This document shows, piece by piece, positions 22,327 to 29,564 of a stretch of DNA of 58,071 nucleotides (position 1 is the first letter of the stretch; each line of letters starts with the position of its first letter). The stretch is from Xenophilus sp. AP218F. GTDB taxonomy: Bacteria > Pseudomonadota > Gammaproteobacteria > Burkholderiales > Chromobacteriaceae. The stretch spans positions 1 to 58,071 of the forward strand of contig NJIE01000012.1 of assembly GCA_002213445.1 (NCBI GenBank), given 5' to 3'. Below the pieces are notes generated by a model that worked only from the letters and a program-made list of their open reading frames with translations, made no database searches and was not told the origin of the DNA. Made by a program: the position numbers and the translations under genes.

Positions 22327-22728
22327 ATGACCGAAAAATCCAGCCTCTCCCCGCGCCAGCTGCGCAGCGCCCTGGGCCTCAATCAGCAAGATTTCTGGAG
22401 CCGCGTCAGCGTCACCCAATCCGGCGGCAGCCGCTACGAATCCGGCCGCAAGATGCCCAAGCCGGTGGCCGAACTGGTCAACACCTACTACGTCTACGAC
22501 ATCGACCTGAGCAAGCTCAACGACACCAACGCCCCGGTCATCCGCGCCGTGCTCGACGGCCGACTGGACACGCAAGCGCTGCTGGCCGCCGCGGAAGAAA
22601 ACATCAAGCTGTCCGAGAGCACCAGCGCCACTATCAACCAATGCCTCCGCCTGGCCGAGCGCATCAATCTGCTCACCGCCGCCGCCAACGCCCCGGAAGC
22701 GGAACCCGCAGAAAAGGCTACCGCGTGA
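22327..22728 (+). CDS. XRE-type helix-turn-helix regulator
   Basis: A 133-residue protein. 'LSPRQLRSALGLNQQDFWSR' then 'VSVTQSGGSRYESGRKMPKP' is a clear HTH_3/XRE pattern at residues ~7-46. The C-terminal half is helical and Glu/Ala-rich, possibly for oligomerisation. It lies directly behind a dispersed element and is another candidate to bind that element. It may regulate the downstream block. Confidence 0.65.
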   Translation: MTEKSSLSPRQLRSALGLNQQDFWSRVSVTQSGGSRYESGRKMPKPVAELVNTYYVYDIDLSKLNDTNAPVIRAVLDGRLDTQALLAAAEENIKLSESTSATINQCLRLAERINLLTAAANAPEAEPAEKATA

Positions 22729-23102
22729 TGGCCTTCCAAGCGCTGAAAAACCTGCTGGCGCAGTACCGCGTCAACAAAGCGCTGCGCGAAGCCGCCCCGG
22801 CCCGCCCGGCGGCGCGCGCCGCCGGCCCCGTTCACGCCCGCCGCCTGCAAGCGGTGGGCGCCGGCAGCCCCCGCGCCAGCGAGGACTACTACCACCCCAA
22901 CAACCCGCACGGCTTCTACGCCAACCACGGCGCGGCCTTGTACGGCGCGCACCACAGCGCCGGCGTGTCCGACGCCGGCCGCTGCGAACCCGCCCCGTCC
23001 GCCGCCTGGGAGCCGGCCTGCTGCCCGGCTCCGGCAAGCGACTGGAGCGGAGGAAGTTGCGGGGATTCGACTTCAAGCAGTTCGCCCTACAGCGGCGAGT
23101 AA
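22728..23102 (+). CDS. Low-complexity protein with Cys/Ser-rich tail
   Basis: A 124-residue protein whose ATG overlaps the previous stop (TGATG). It has a basic, Ala/Arg-rich N-terminus, a His/Asn/Tyr-rich middle ('YYHPNNPHGFYANHG') and a Cys/Ser-rich end. It looks largely disordered. No homology is recognised; strong composition bias makes protein-coding status less certain, but coupling supports it. Confidence 0.5.
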   Translation: MAFQALKNLLAQYRVNKALREAAPARPAARAAGPVHARRLQAVGAGSPRASEDYYHPNNPHGFYANHGAALYGAHHSAGVSDAGRCEPAPSAAWEPACCPAPASDWSGGSCGDSTSSSSPYSGE

Positions 23103-23122
23103 ACCAAGAGAGGGAAAACAAG

Positions 23123-23641
23123 ATGGAACCGACACCGATGACCCAACGCACCACCGGCCTTTACCCGAAATTCACCGTCCGCCGCAACGATGGCCGCGAC
23201 CAGCCCGGCGGCGACCGCGCCGGCGCGGATTACTTCGTGCTTGACCGGACGTTCGACCCCTACGCCATCCCGGCGCTGCTGGCCTACGCCGACGCCTGCG
23301 CCGATGAATATCCCCAGCTGTCCGCCGACATCATCCAGCGCGTTTTCGCGCCGCAGGATGTGAAGCGCGACGAGGACGGCTGGTGGACTCACACGGCTTT
23401 TGCGTGGATCGACGAAGGCTTCGACGTCCGTGTCTGGCTGGCCCGCCATGGCATGGAAGCGCTTTACCAATACATGACCTGCGACATCGACAGCGACGAC
23501 TGGAAGGCATTCGAACTGACCAGCAGCTGCGCCCATTGGCAGCCGAGGCCGCCGGCCGGCGACGGCTGGTTCCTCGCAGCCATCTTCGAAACCGAGGACG
23601 GCCCGCGCGCAGCGTGGGTGCGCCAGAAAGCGGAGGAGTGA
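23123..23641 (+). CDS. Hypothetical protein, 172 residues
   Basis: Begins 'MEPTPMTQRTTGLYPKFTVR' and contains 'DYFVLDRTFDPYAIPALLAY', followed by acidic and aromatic segments ('DEDGWWTHTAFAWIDEGFDV'). The 'kFtV.R.DG.d..ggkh..cdYFVLD...DP.a..AL..YA' layout is common in small phage and plasmid proteins of unknown role. A purine-rich SD precedes ATG 23123. Confidence 0.6.
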   Translation: MEPTPMTQRTTGLYPKFTVRRNDGRDQPGGDRAGADYFVLDRTFDPYAIPALLAYADACADEYPQLSADIIQRVFAPQDVKRDEDGWWTHTAFAWIDEGFDVRVWLARHGMEALYQYMTCDIDSDDWKAFELTSSCAHWQPRPPAGDGWFLAAIFETEDGPRAAWVRQKAEE

Positions 23642-23643
23642 GC

Positions 23644-23904
23644 ATGCAAACAAACAACCCTGAATTCATGGAATTCATCCAGCAGCTGCAAGCGTGGCAT
23701 GCCGACCGCGTAGAACAGCTGAAGCTGATCACCGAGCACAAGGATGCCTCCATCATGCTCAACCAAGACGAAATCGCCGGAGACAGCCCCATCGCCAAGG
23801 GCCTCCGCATTGGCATTCAGATCGCGCTGGACAAGCTAGGCAAGCTGCCATTCAGCGTCAGCCCCTGCCAGATCGAAACCGAATGCGACGAGGACGAGGC
23901 GTGA
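23644..23904 (+). CDS. Hypothetical acidic protein, 86 residues
   Basis: 'MQTNNPEFMEFIQQLQAWHA' then helical segments and an acidic end ('ETECDEDEA'). It starts two bases after the previous stop, with SD GGAGG inside the end of that gene. No family is recognised. Confidence 0.55.
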   Translation: MQTNNPEFMEFIQQLQAWHADRVEQLKLITEHKDASIMLNQDEIAGDSPIAKGLRIGIQIALDKLGKLPFSVSPCQIETECDEDEA

Positions 23905-23906
23905 CC

Positions 23907-24500
23907 ATGCAACCCAACACTAAGCCCGCCGCACTGGCGGACGAAATCAAGGACGCCATCCGCGGGCTGTCCGGCGACTCGTCTTTCCCCGATCTGCTGG
24001 CCGCCGTGGACAAGCTGGCGGCAGACGCCGAGCTGTCGCAGGCCGGCCGGCTGTCGTACTTTGCTTACGACCCAGACACGGGATTTGAACGGTTCAATAC
24101 CGAAGCCGAAGCTAAGGAATACGCGCAAACATCCATCAACGCATACCGCGACGCGGCTGGCGATGGGTGGGATGAAAGCGTCGAAAATGTGTGCTGGGGC
24201 GTAGTCCACGGGACGACTCAGCAAATCGCCGTCGAAGATGACTACGACGGGCGCGACGGCCTGGGCGACATGCTTTTCGCTGATTACATCCTCACGGCGG
24301 GTTCCGCGCCACAACCGGCCCAGCAGCCCGCGTCGGCCACGGAGGAGGCAGCCCGCAAGCTGCGCGAGCGATTTGAGCTGATTTACAGCCTGTGCTGCGG
24401 AACAGCGCCCAAGCAATCAGTTGGCGAGCTGATGGCCGTTACTCTCGATATGCCCGAATGGACCCTGCTCGCTGGCTCGCAGAAAGGGGTCGATGCATGA
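23907..24500 (+). CDS. Hypothetical protein, 197 residues
   Basis: From ATG 23907. A helical N-terminus ('ALADEIKDAIRGLSGDSSFP') is followed by a central 'YDPDTGFERFNTEAEAKEYA' module seen in several phage proteins that carry an internal 'GF..f.t..eA..yA' repeat. The C-terminal end is 'GSQKGVDA', part of the repeated gene-junction motif. Overlaps the next gene by four bases. Confidence 0.55.
   Translation: MQPNTKPAALADEIKDAIRGLSGDSSFPDLLAAVDKLAADAELSQAGRLSYFAYDPDTGFERFNTEAEAKEYAQTSINAYRDAAGDGWDESVENVCWGVVHGTTQQIAVEDDYDGRDGLGDMLFADYILTAGSAPQPAQQPASATEEAARKLRERFELIYSLCCGTAPKQSVGELMAVTLDMPEWTLLAGSQKGVDA
24480..24499 (+). repeat. Gene-junction motif 1 (SD and start of 24497 gene)
   Basis: CAGAAAGGGGTCGATGCATG: C-terminal codons, SD and next start in one 20-base block. 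Related blocks join the next four genes. Confidence 0.65.
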
Positions 24501-25081
24501 CTAAGCCCAATGCATCTATAGCCACCGGCGCGCAACTGACACCGGAAACCTTTGCGGATTTCATCACTAGGCTGCGCCACGATGTCGAGGGCGACGGCGT
24601 CGATGAACACTGCACCGCTGATGCTCTGTTTGTTGTCCAGGCGCGGCGCATCATCACCGGCATCGACACCGACTACACCGACCAGCTGGTCGTGTGCTGC
24701 GAAGACTCGATGTGGTTCAGCCCACAGGAATACTGGGATGACTGCGATGAGGAGACGCGCGAAGAGCTTAACCGGCTGGCCAGCGATGGCGAGGACGAGG
24801 CCATCCTGTTTCTTGAATTGGCCGCGGCCGACCAGTGGGAAATCTTGGGCGAGCGCGAGGACCACACCGTCACCGGCTGGGATGATAGGTGGGATTACGT
24901 GAACGCTCACTTCACCAATGCGGCGGCCGAGGCCTTTGTCCAGCGTAAGAAGCATGACTACAGGAATGGCCTGCGCGTGTACGTGGATTCGCAATGTTAC
25001 TGCTGGGAATTCAACGCCATCGTCAAGGCGCTGCTCAGCGGTGAGCTGACGTTCAAGCCGAAGGAAGGGGTCGAGGCATGA
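24497..25081 (+). CDS. Hypothetical acidic protein, 194 residues
   Basis: 'MTKPNASIATGAQLTPETFA' leads into an acidic alpha/beta protein with 'DQLVVCCEDSMWFSPQEYWD' and 'GWDDRWDYVNAHFT'. Rich in Asp, Glu and Trp. No catalytic signature is recognised; the strong negative charge would suit DNA mimicry, but that is speculation. Ends in the junction motif ('KEGVEA'). Confidence 0.55.
   Translation: MTKPNASIATGAQLTPETFADFITRLRHDVEGDGVDEHCTADALFVVQARRIITGIDTDYTDQLVVCCEDSMWFSPQEYWDDCDEETREELNRLASDGEDEAILFLELAAADQWEILGEREDHTVTGWDDRWDYVNAHFTNAAAEAFVQRKKHDYRNGLRVYVDSQCYCWEFNAIVKALLSGELTFKPKEGVEA
25060..25080 (+). repeat. Gene-junction motif 2
   Basis: AAGGAAGGGGTCGAGGCATG at 25061-25080: SD plus overlapping stop/start before the 25078 gene. 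Confidence 0.6.
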
Positions 25082-25494
25082 GCCAGTACCTGATCGCCCA
25101 TATTGGCCACACGACGAGATACTGCGAGCACATTATCTGGTGGAGGCCGGAAAGCAAAGGCTACACGGTCTGCACCGACAAGGCCGGGACTTACACTGAG
25201 CAGGAAGCACTTAGCATCTGCTCCCCCCTTCGCGGCCTGTGCATCGCCGTGTCGAAAGAGTCTGCCGCCAAGTTGGCGCGCACCACGCCCTACTACCGCC
25301 GGCCGGATGGTTCCCTAGCCAAAATGTATGACGGCGACGTGCTCGCGCCAGTACCAAATGGCCGCGCGGTATGGCGCGCGCTGGGTGACGCAAGACTGAA
25401 CAGTTGGCAAATGGATAAGCCCACGCCAATCCCGCCCAGCAAGTCGAGGGCCATATACCTGCCGCCGAATCTGTCGCAGAAAGGGGGCGAGTGA
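25078..25494 (+). CDS. Hypothetical protein, 138 residues
   Basis: 'MSQYLIAHIGHTTRYCEHII' begins an alpha/beta protein with 'WWRPESKGYTVCTDKAGTYT'. This resembles small phage proteins that share the 'yliah.Ght....hitfWrpds.GYt..ldkAGvY' pattern. Function unknown. The C-terminus 'SQKGGE' and the start of the next gene form the junction motif. Confidence 0.6.
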   Translation: MSQYLIAHIGHTTRYCEHIIWWRPESKGYTVCTDKAGTYTEQEALSICSPLRGLCIAVSKESAAKLARTTPYYRRPDGSLAKMYDGDVLAPVPNGRAVWRALGDARLNSWQMDKPTPIPPSKSRAIYLPPNLSQKGGE

Positions 25495-25496
25495 TG
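25477..25496 (+). repeat. Gene-junction motif 3
   Basis: CAGAAAGGGGGCGAGTGATG, identical to 25923-25942. SD AAGGGGG, stop TGA and start ATG are interlocked. Confidence 0.75.
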
Positions 25497-25940
25497 GGTG
25501 AAGTCATTCAGATCGGCGAGTGGACGCTTCGCCGAACACAGGAATTGCGCTGGACCAAAGAAGACGACTGCAAGCATCACAAGCTGGAATTGGATGACCG
25601 CGGGGACGTGGTGAAATGCTCCGATTGCGGCGTCCAGGTTTCCGCATATTGGGCGCTCACCACCATCGTGGAGCGGTACAACCAAGAGGTGAACAAGTTG
25701 AGCAGCGCGCGCGAGCAGCTGAAGAAGGAGCAGCAAGAAGGCGTTTCTTTGACGGCCGCCAGAAAGGTGGAAAAGGCGTGGCGCTCTCGCTCGATGGTGC
25801 CGGTTTGTCCGCATTGCCACACGGCGATTTTCCCAGGGGACGGTTTCGGCGGAATCAACGTCAACAAAGAGATGGCATTGCGCCGTCGAGAAGTGGCGAA
25901 TGGCCGCAAAACAGCCGCCATCCAGAAAGGGGGCGAGTGA
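25494..25940 (+). CDS. Zinc-binding coiled-coil protein, 148 residues
   Basis: From ATG 25494. 'KCSDCG' (~residue 42) and 'CPHCH' (~105) are CxxC knuckles on either side of a coiled-coil segment ('SSAREQLKKEQQEGV'). It looks like a zinc-ribbon split by a helical hairpin. Possible nucleic-acid or protein-binding factor; no family assigned. Ends 'IQKGGE'. Confidence 0.6.
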   Translation: MGEVIQIGEWTLRRTQELRWTKEDDCKHHKLELDDRGDVVKCSDCGVQVSAYWALTTIVERYNQEVNKLSSAREQLKKEQQEGVSLTAARKVEKAWRSRSMVPVCPHCHTAIFPGDGFGGINVNKEMALRRREVANGRKTAAIQKGGE

Positions 25941-25942
25941 TG
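25923..25942 (+). repeat. Gene-junction motif 4
   Basis: Same 20 bases as 25477-25496, joining the next pair of genes. Confidence 0.75.
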
Positions 25943-26245
25943 GCCGGCAGCGTAATCAAGCGCATCAGCACGACGACGGAAGGCGGCCTTATTAAACACT
26001 ACGACCGCCCAAGCTCTTTCGACGCAGCAGAGAGACTTGCGGCCCGGCGGCTTGATCGTCGGCGCGCATACGCAATCATCGGCGGCGAAGTACGCGAGGC
26101 TGTGTCGTGGAGTCAAGCTTGCAGCGGATGCTATGAGGGAAGCGACAGTTATAACGGAGTCGGTTCTGGCTGCAGAGAATGCGGCTACACCGGCCGGCGC
26201 AAGCAAGGATGGTGGGCGCCCATACAGAAAGGGGGCGAGGCATGA
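25940..26245 (+). CDS. Small zinc-finger protein, 101 residues
   Basis: From ATG 25940. 'MAGSVIKRISTTTEGGLIKH' is followed by a basic segment and by 'CSGC' (~residue 66) and 'CREC' (~82), a short treble-clef-like zinc knuckle as in DnaJ-type or phage zinc ribbons. Ends 'IQKGGEA'. Probably a DNA- or RNA-binding accessory protein. Confidence 0.6.
   Translation: MAGSVIKRISTTTEGGLIKHYDRPSSFDAAERLAARRLDRRRAYAIIGGEVREAVSWSQACSGCYEGSDSYNGVGSGCRECGYTGRRKQGWWAPIQKGGEA
26225..26244 (+). repeat. Gene-junction motif 5
   Basis: CAGAAAGGGGGCGAGGCATG, differing by two bases from motifs 3 and 4. Confidence 0.7.
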
Positions 26246-26445
26246 AGCTGGTAGCAGCATCTGCCTGGATCGCATTCTGGATTGGAGCCACCGTCATGCA
26301 AATCGGCACCCCATCAAAATGCGAACCGGCAACATGGTTTAGCGTATTCGCAATGTTTAGCTTGATGGCGATTCCATCCGGCCTGGCATACGCCGCCGGG
26401 CGCGAGCGCCGCGCGATAACCCGGAGTCACTATGACAAACCATAA
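26242..26445 (+). CDS. Two-span membrane protein, 67 residues
   Basis: 'MKLVAASAWIAFWIGATVMQ' forms a first membrane segment (~3-20). A second lies at ~33-52 ('FSVFAMFSLMAIPSGLAYAA'), followed by a basic tail that should face the cytoplasm. No family is known. Its last 14 bases overlap the next gene. Confidence 0.6.
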   Translation: MKLVAASAWIAFWIGATVMQIGTPSKCEPATWFSVFAMFSLMAIPSGLAYAAGRERRAITRSHYDKP

Positions 26446-26641
26446 CGAACCAGCCGAACTGCGAGAAAAGGCCCAGGCAGCCCACCGCCCAAGCGGCCAG
26501 ATGTGCGCCAGCTGCCTGATGCTGGTCGTCCGGAACTGCAGCAAGCTGCCCTTCCACGCAATGAAGCCGCTCAAGCGCGACGCGGACGGAACCATCGTCG
26601 TGCGCTGTGACAACTACAGGAAATGGAGCCATCCATGCTAA
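26432..26641 (+). CDS. Small Cys-containing protein, 69 residues
   Basis: 'CASC' (~residue 25) and two further Cys ('NCSKL', 'VRCDNY') could bind one zinc ion; the region between is basic. It starts inside the end of the membrane-protein gene and overlaps the next. The 'CasCl..vv.nCSkLpF..MkplkrD.DGtivVrC' pattern recurs in phage proteins of unknown function. Confidence 0.6.
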   Translation: MTNHNEPAELREKAQAAHRPSGQMCASCLMLVVRNCSKLPFHAMKPLKRDADGTIVVRCDNYRKWSHPC

Positions 26642-27000
26642 CCCCTGAAAAAATCGCCCAGCTGCACGGCCACGATTTCGGCAACGCCTTCGCCAACTCG
26701 TCTGTGCAAAAGCTGCTCGCCCACATCGACGCCCAGGCCGCTCGCATCGCTGATCTGGAGCGCGACGCGGCGCGGTATCAAGCGCTGCGCGCCGGGTTGG
26801 TCTCGCCGGACGATAAACGCCTCTTCGAACTCATGACGGCGCTGGAAGAAAAGGTATGCGAGGAGCGCGGCCTGGACGCCATCCCCAACGCCGGCGAGTT
26901 CGACTCGCTCGCGGACGCCTTCATCGCGGCCCTGCGCGACCACGACCAGGAAGGGGGCCAGTCCGACTATATAAAGAGTGAAAGCGAGGAAGCCCGATGA
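26635..27000 (+). CDS. Hypothetical helical protein, 121 residues
   Basis: Starts at ATG 26635 (SD GGAG six bases upstream; an in-frame ATG at 26623 has none). Helical, with 'LLAHIDAQAARIADLERDAA' as a likely coiled coil. No family is recognised. Overlaps both neighbours by a few bases. Confidence 0.55.
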   Translation: MLTPEKIAQLHGHDFGNAFANSSVQKLLAHIDAQAARIADLERDAARYQALRAGLVSPDDKRLFELMTALEEKVCEERGLDAIPNAGEFDSLADAFIAALRDHDQEGGQSDYIKSESEEAR

Positions 27001-27326
27001 TTTCCGACATCACCCGTCTGCAGATCGAACTGCGCGCCCGCGAAGGCGTCGCTGCCCCGCGCGAGCAGAAGCCGATAGAAGTCATCGCTTACCGCTGCCC
27101 AATCTGCCATGAACTGCACGCCGACGAAGAGGACGCGGAAGAGTGCTGCCCGCCGGGCGACGGCGACGAAGTTCTCTGCCCGCTGTGCGGCAAGGAGCAT
27201 GGCGACTACCCCGCGGCGGCGGAATGCTGCTTGTGGCACGAGCTGGACGCGCCGCGCCGGCAGCTGCTGGCAAATCAGGTCAGCGCCGGCATGACTTGGC
27301 TGGAAGCCCTGGAGACTTTGCAATGA
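26997..27326 (+). CDS. Double zinc-finger protein, 109 residues
   Basis: Two similar fingers: 'CPICHELHADEEDAEECC' and 'CPLCGKEHGDYPAAAECC'. Both have CPxC...H...CC spacing, so the second is probably a duplication of the first. A helical tail follows. Fingers of this type occur in small phage proteins; target unknown. Confidence 0.65.
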   Translation: MISDITRLQIELRAREGVAAPREQKPIEVIAYRCPICHELHADEEDAEECCPPGDGDEVLCPLCGKEHGDYPAAAECCLWHELDAPRRQLLANQVSAGMTWLEALETLQ

Positions 27327-27625
27327 CCATCCCGTCCCCTGTCGATCTGACTTTCGACGCGGTGAACGAATTCGTTCATCACCCGGATCGTGCGCCGGAA
27401 GAGCTGCAATGCCTGGCGCTCACGCTGGCCACGCGCATCGCCGAGCTGGAACGGGAGCGGGACCACTGGAAAGCCAACTACGACAACCAGGTGCAACGCG
27501 CCCGCATCCTGCTGGAACGCCCGGACCTGCCCATCGAGCGCGTCCGCGCTTACCACCGCATGGAAGCGCTCGAAATGGCGCTGGCCGCGGCGCAAAACAA
27601 GCAACTCACCCCAAAAAAAGGATAA
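27323..27625 (+). CDS. Hypothetical coiled-coil protein, 100 residues
   Basis: 'LATRIAELERERDHWKANYD' is a strong coiled coil in the centre; the tail is basic ('LTPKKG'). It resembles the helical protein two genes upstream in this 'riaeLerera' segment. No family is recognised. It directly precedes rdgC. Confidence 0.55.
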   Translation: MTIPSPVDLTFDAVNEFVHHPDRAPEELQCLALTLATRIAELERERDHWKANYDNQVQRARILLERPDLPIERVRAYHRMEALEMALAAAQNKQLTPKKG

Positions 27626-27629
27626 GCCC

Positions 27630-28580
27630 ATGTGGTTCCGACAACTGTCGTTCTATCGCCTCTCCCCGCAACCCAGCGCCGAAGCGCTGAACGAGGCGCT
27701 GCAACCTCGTCCGTTCAAACCCTGCGCCGGGCTGGACTGGTTCAGCCAGGGCTGGGTGGCGCCGGCTAGTCATCACGAAGCGCTGGCTTACACCCTGCGC
27801 GGCTACACCCTGTTCGCCCTGCAGCGTGAAGACAAGGTGCTGCCGGCCGCCAGCATCAACGATGCGGTCAATGCCAAGGTGGCGGCGATCGAAGCCGACG
27901 AGCTTCGCAAACTCGGCCGCAAAGAAAGGTTGGCGCTGAAAGAGCAAATCACCGACGACCTGCTGCCGCGCGCGCTCACCCGTCTGTCTCGCCAGCATGG
28001 CTACCTGGACGCCAAGCGCGGGCTGATCATGGTGGCGCTGTCCGGCAGCGCCAAGGCGGAAGGGGTGCTCTCCGCGCTGCGCGAAGCGCTGCCGCCGCTC
28101 CCGGCGCTGCTGCCGCGCACCCGCATCGCCGCGCACACCGCCATGACCGACTGGCTGGCGGCCGGCGCAGCGCCCGGCGGTTTCGAGCTGGACAGCGACG
28201 CGCTGCTGAAGGACAGCGGCGAAAACGGCGCGGTGATTCGGTGCAGCCGCCAGGATCTCTCCGCAGAGGAAATTCGCCAGCACATCGCCACCGGCAAGCA
28301 GGTGGCGGAGCTGGGGCTGATCTGGAACGAACGCATCCGCTTCATTCTCACCGACGAATTGCGCTTCAAGCGCATCCAGTTCCTTGACCTGCTGCAAGAA
28401 GAAGCCAGCCAGGCCGGCGACGACCGCGAAAGCCTGTTCGAAGCCACCTTCCTGCTCGGCTGCGAAGAGCTGGGCAAGCTGGTGGACGCGCTGGTGCAAG
28501 CGCTGGGCGGCTGGGAAAGCGAGGGCGAGCCGAAGCAGGCCTCGCCGATCTTGTTCATCGACGCGCAGGAGCGCACATGA
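27630..28580 (+). CDS. rdgC: RdgC nucleoid-associated recombination protein
   Basis: A 316-residue protein matching RdgC along its length: 'MWFRQLSFYRLS', 'GWVAPASHHEALAYTLRGYT', 'LGRKERLALKEQITDDLLPR', 'EEIRQHIATGKQVAELGLIW' and 'LTDELRFKRIQFLD'. RdgC forms a ring dimer around double-stranded DNA and limits RecA loading. E. coli RdgC is 303 residues, so this is full-length. A phage copy may protect replicating DNA from recombination or curb the SOS response. Overlaps the next gene by four bases. Confidence 0.9.
   Translation: MWFRQLSFYRLSPQPSAEALNEALQPRPFKPCAGLDWFSQGWVAPASHHEALAYTLRGYTLFALQREDKVLPAASINDAVNAKVAAIEADELRKLGRKERLALKEQITDDLLPRALTRLSRQHGYLDAKRGLIMVALSGSAKAEGVLSALREALPPLPALLPRTRIAAHTAMTDWLAAGAAPGGFELDSDALLKDSGENGAVIRCSRQDLSAEEIRQHIATGKQVAELGLIWNERIRFILTDELRFKRIQFLDLLQEEASQAGDDRESLFEATFLLGCEELGKLVDALVQALGGWESEGEPKQASPILFIDAQERT
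28563..28574 (+). promoter_or_regulatory. GGA-loop hairpin holding the SD of the 28577 gene
   Basis: GCGC-AGGA-GCGC, a perfect 4-bp stem, two bases before ATG 28577. The AGGA loop is the SD. Confidence 0.5.
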
Positions 28581-29320
28581 AAAAACGCAAACAGTACAAC
28601 CCTCGCAAGATCCACGCATACGCCGCCGGCGGCGCGGGCCTGATCGCCGCCGTGCTGTCCCAGCATGTGGCCGACCCGGTGGAGCCGGCCGAAGCCGAAC
28701 GCCGCTGCCTGTCCCTGCGCCTGGCACTGGATCAGCACCAGCCCGGCCGCTGGTGCTCGTTTTCCTTCCGGGTCATCTGCCACTACGGCCGCATGGGCGA
28801 ATACCTGGGCCAGCTGCTGGACAACCACGCGCTGCACCGGGCGGCCGTCGCCAGCCGCGAGGCGCTGCGCCGCATCGTCAACGCCAACGGCGACGACACG
28901 CCGCATATCACTCCGCGCGATTATCAGATCATCCGCGTCATGGTCACGACCTTCATCGACCTGCTGGAGCGCCAGCGCCTCAGCCGCGTGGATCTGGCGC
29001 GCGCCGAACAGGCCTCGCGCGCGGTCTACGTCAACAGCGTGACCGACCAGTTCAAAAAAACGCCTCCGGCCATCCGTCAGCTCGCCGTCCGCGCGCTGCG
29101 CGGCGAAACGCTGCCGGCGCTGGCCAAGGAAACCGGCATCAAGAAGACGGAGCTGTCGGAGAAAATCCGCGAAGTGGTGCTGGTGGTGCATGGGCTGCTG
29201 GACTCGTCGCTGATCCCGATGCCGGACAGCATGGCCACCACCCGCAAGATCGCCAAGGCAGTGCTGCCGCGCCTGCTGCAACTGGAAGAGGAGCACGGCC
29301 ATGCCCAGCTTGTTGCGTGA
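28577..29320 (+). CDS. HTH-containing protein, candidate late regulator
   Basis: A 247-residue helical protein. The basic start 'MKKRKQYNPRKIHAYAAGGA' precedes a long helical region. Residues ~178-200 ('RGETLPALAKETGIKKTELS') form a plausible helix-turn-helix. As the last gene of the early operon, with its SD in a GGA-loop hairpin, it stands where many phages keep the late activator or antiterminator. That role is inference. Confidence 0.5.
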   Translation: MKKRKQYNPRKIHAYAAGGAGLIAAVLSQHVADPVEPAEAERRCLSLRLALDQHQPGRWCSFSFRVICHYGRMGEYLGQLLDNHALHRAAVASREALRRIVNANGDDTPHITPRDYQIIRVMVTTFIDLLERQRLSRVDLARAEQASRAVYVNSVTDQFKKTPPAIRQLAVRALRGETLPALAKETGIKKTELSEKIREVVLVVHGLLDSSLIPMPDSMATTRKIAKAVLPRLLQLEEEHGHAQLVA

Positions 29321-29327
29321 CAAATCA

Positions 29328-29355
29328 ACTTCCGATAACCCACCTTATCGGAAAT
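29328..29355. other. dif/lox-like recombination core site
   Basis: ACTTCCGATAA-CCCACC-TTATCGGAAAT. Arms are a perfect 9-bp inverted repeat (TTCCGATAA / TTATCGGAA) around an asymmetric 6-bp centre. The 11-6-11 layout and the ...ATAA / TTAT... inner ends are those of dif sites. A tyrosine recombinase gene starts ~210 bases downstream. It has no T-run, so it is a poor terminator. Confidence 0.55.
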
Positions 29356-29376
29356 AGACAAATGAGCATGTCGGCA

Positions 29377-29397
29377 ATGGTATGGTTTGGTGCCAAA
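29377..29397 (+). repeat. Dispersed element upstream of the recombinase
   Basis: GGTATGGTTTGGTGCCAAAT. It is the one clear asymmetric copy oriented the other way relative to neighbouring genes. Confidence 0.7.
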
Positions 29398-29513
29398 TCA
29401 TGGCGGCGGGATGATCATACGGCGGCCTGGCTGCCGGGGAATTGCGCTAAAGTGGAAAGGTGCCGTTTTACTCAACCCGTTTCTCGGTGGTAATTCGGAT
29501 CCGGCACACCTGG

Positions 29514-29543
29514 CAGGACGCCCCTAACCCGGCGTCCTGTTTT
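29514..29543 (+). terminator. Terminator between the early operon and the recombinase
   Basis: CAGGACGCC / GGCGTCCTG, 9-bp stem, 8-base loop, followed by TTTT. It ends rightward transcription 22 bases before the recombinase start. The 29356-29513 stretch holds only the dispersed element. Confidence 0.8.
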
Positions 29544-29564
29544 CATTTGAGCTAAGATCACGCC

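Noticed and set aside
29328-29355. The inverted repeat read as a transcription terminator
   Set aside because: No T-run follows and a strong terminator lies 160 bases on; the recombination-site reading fits better, though an RNA role is not excluded.
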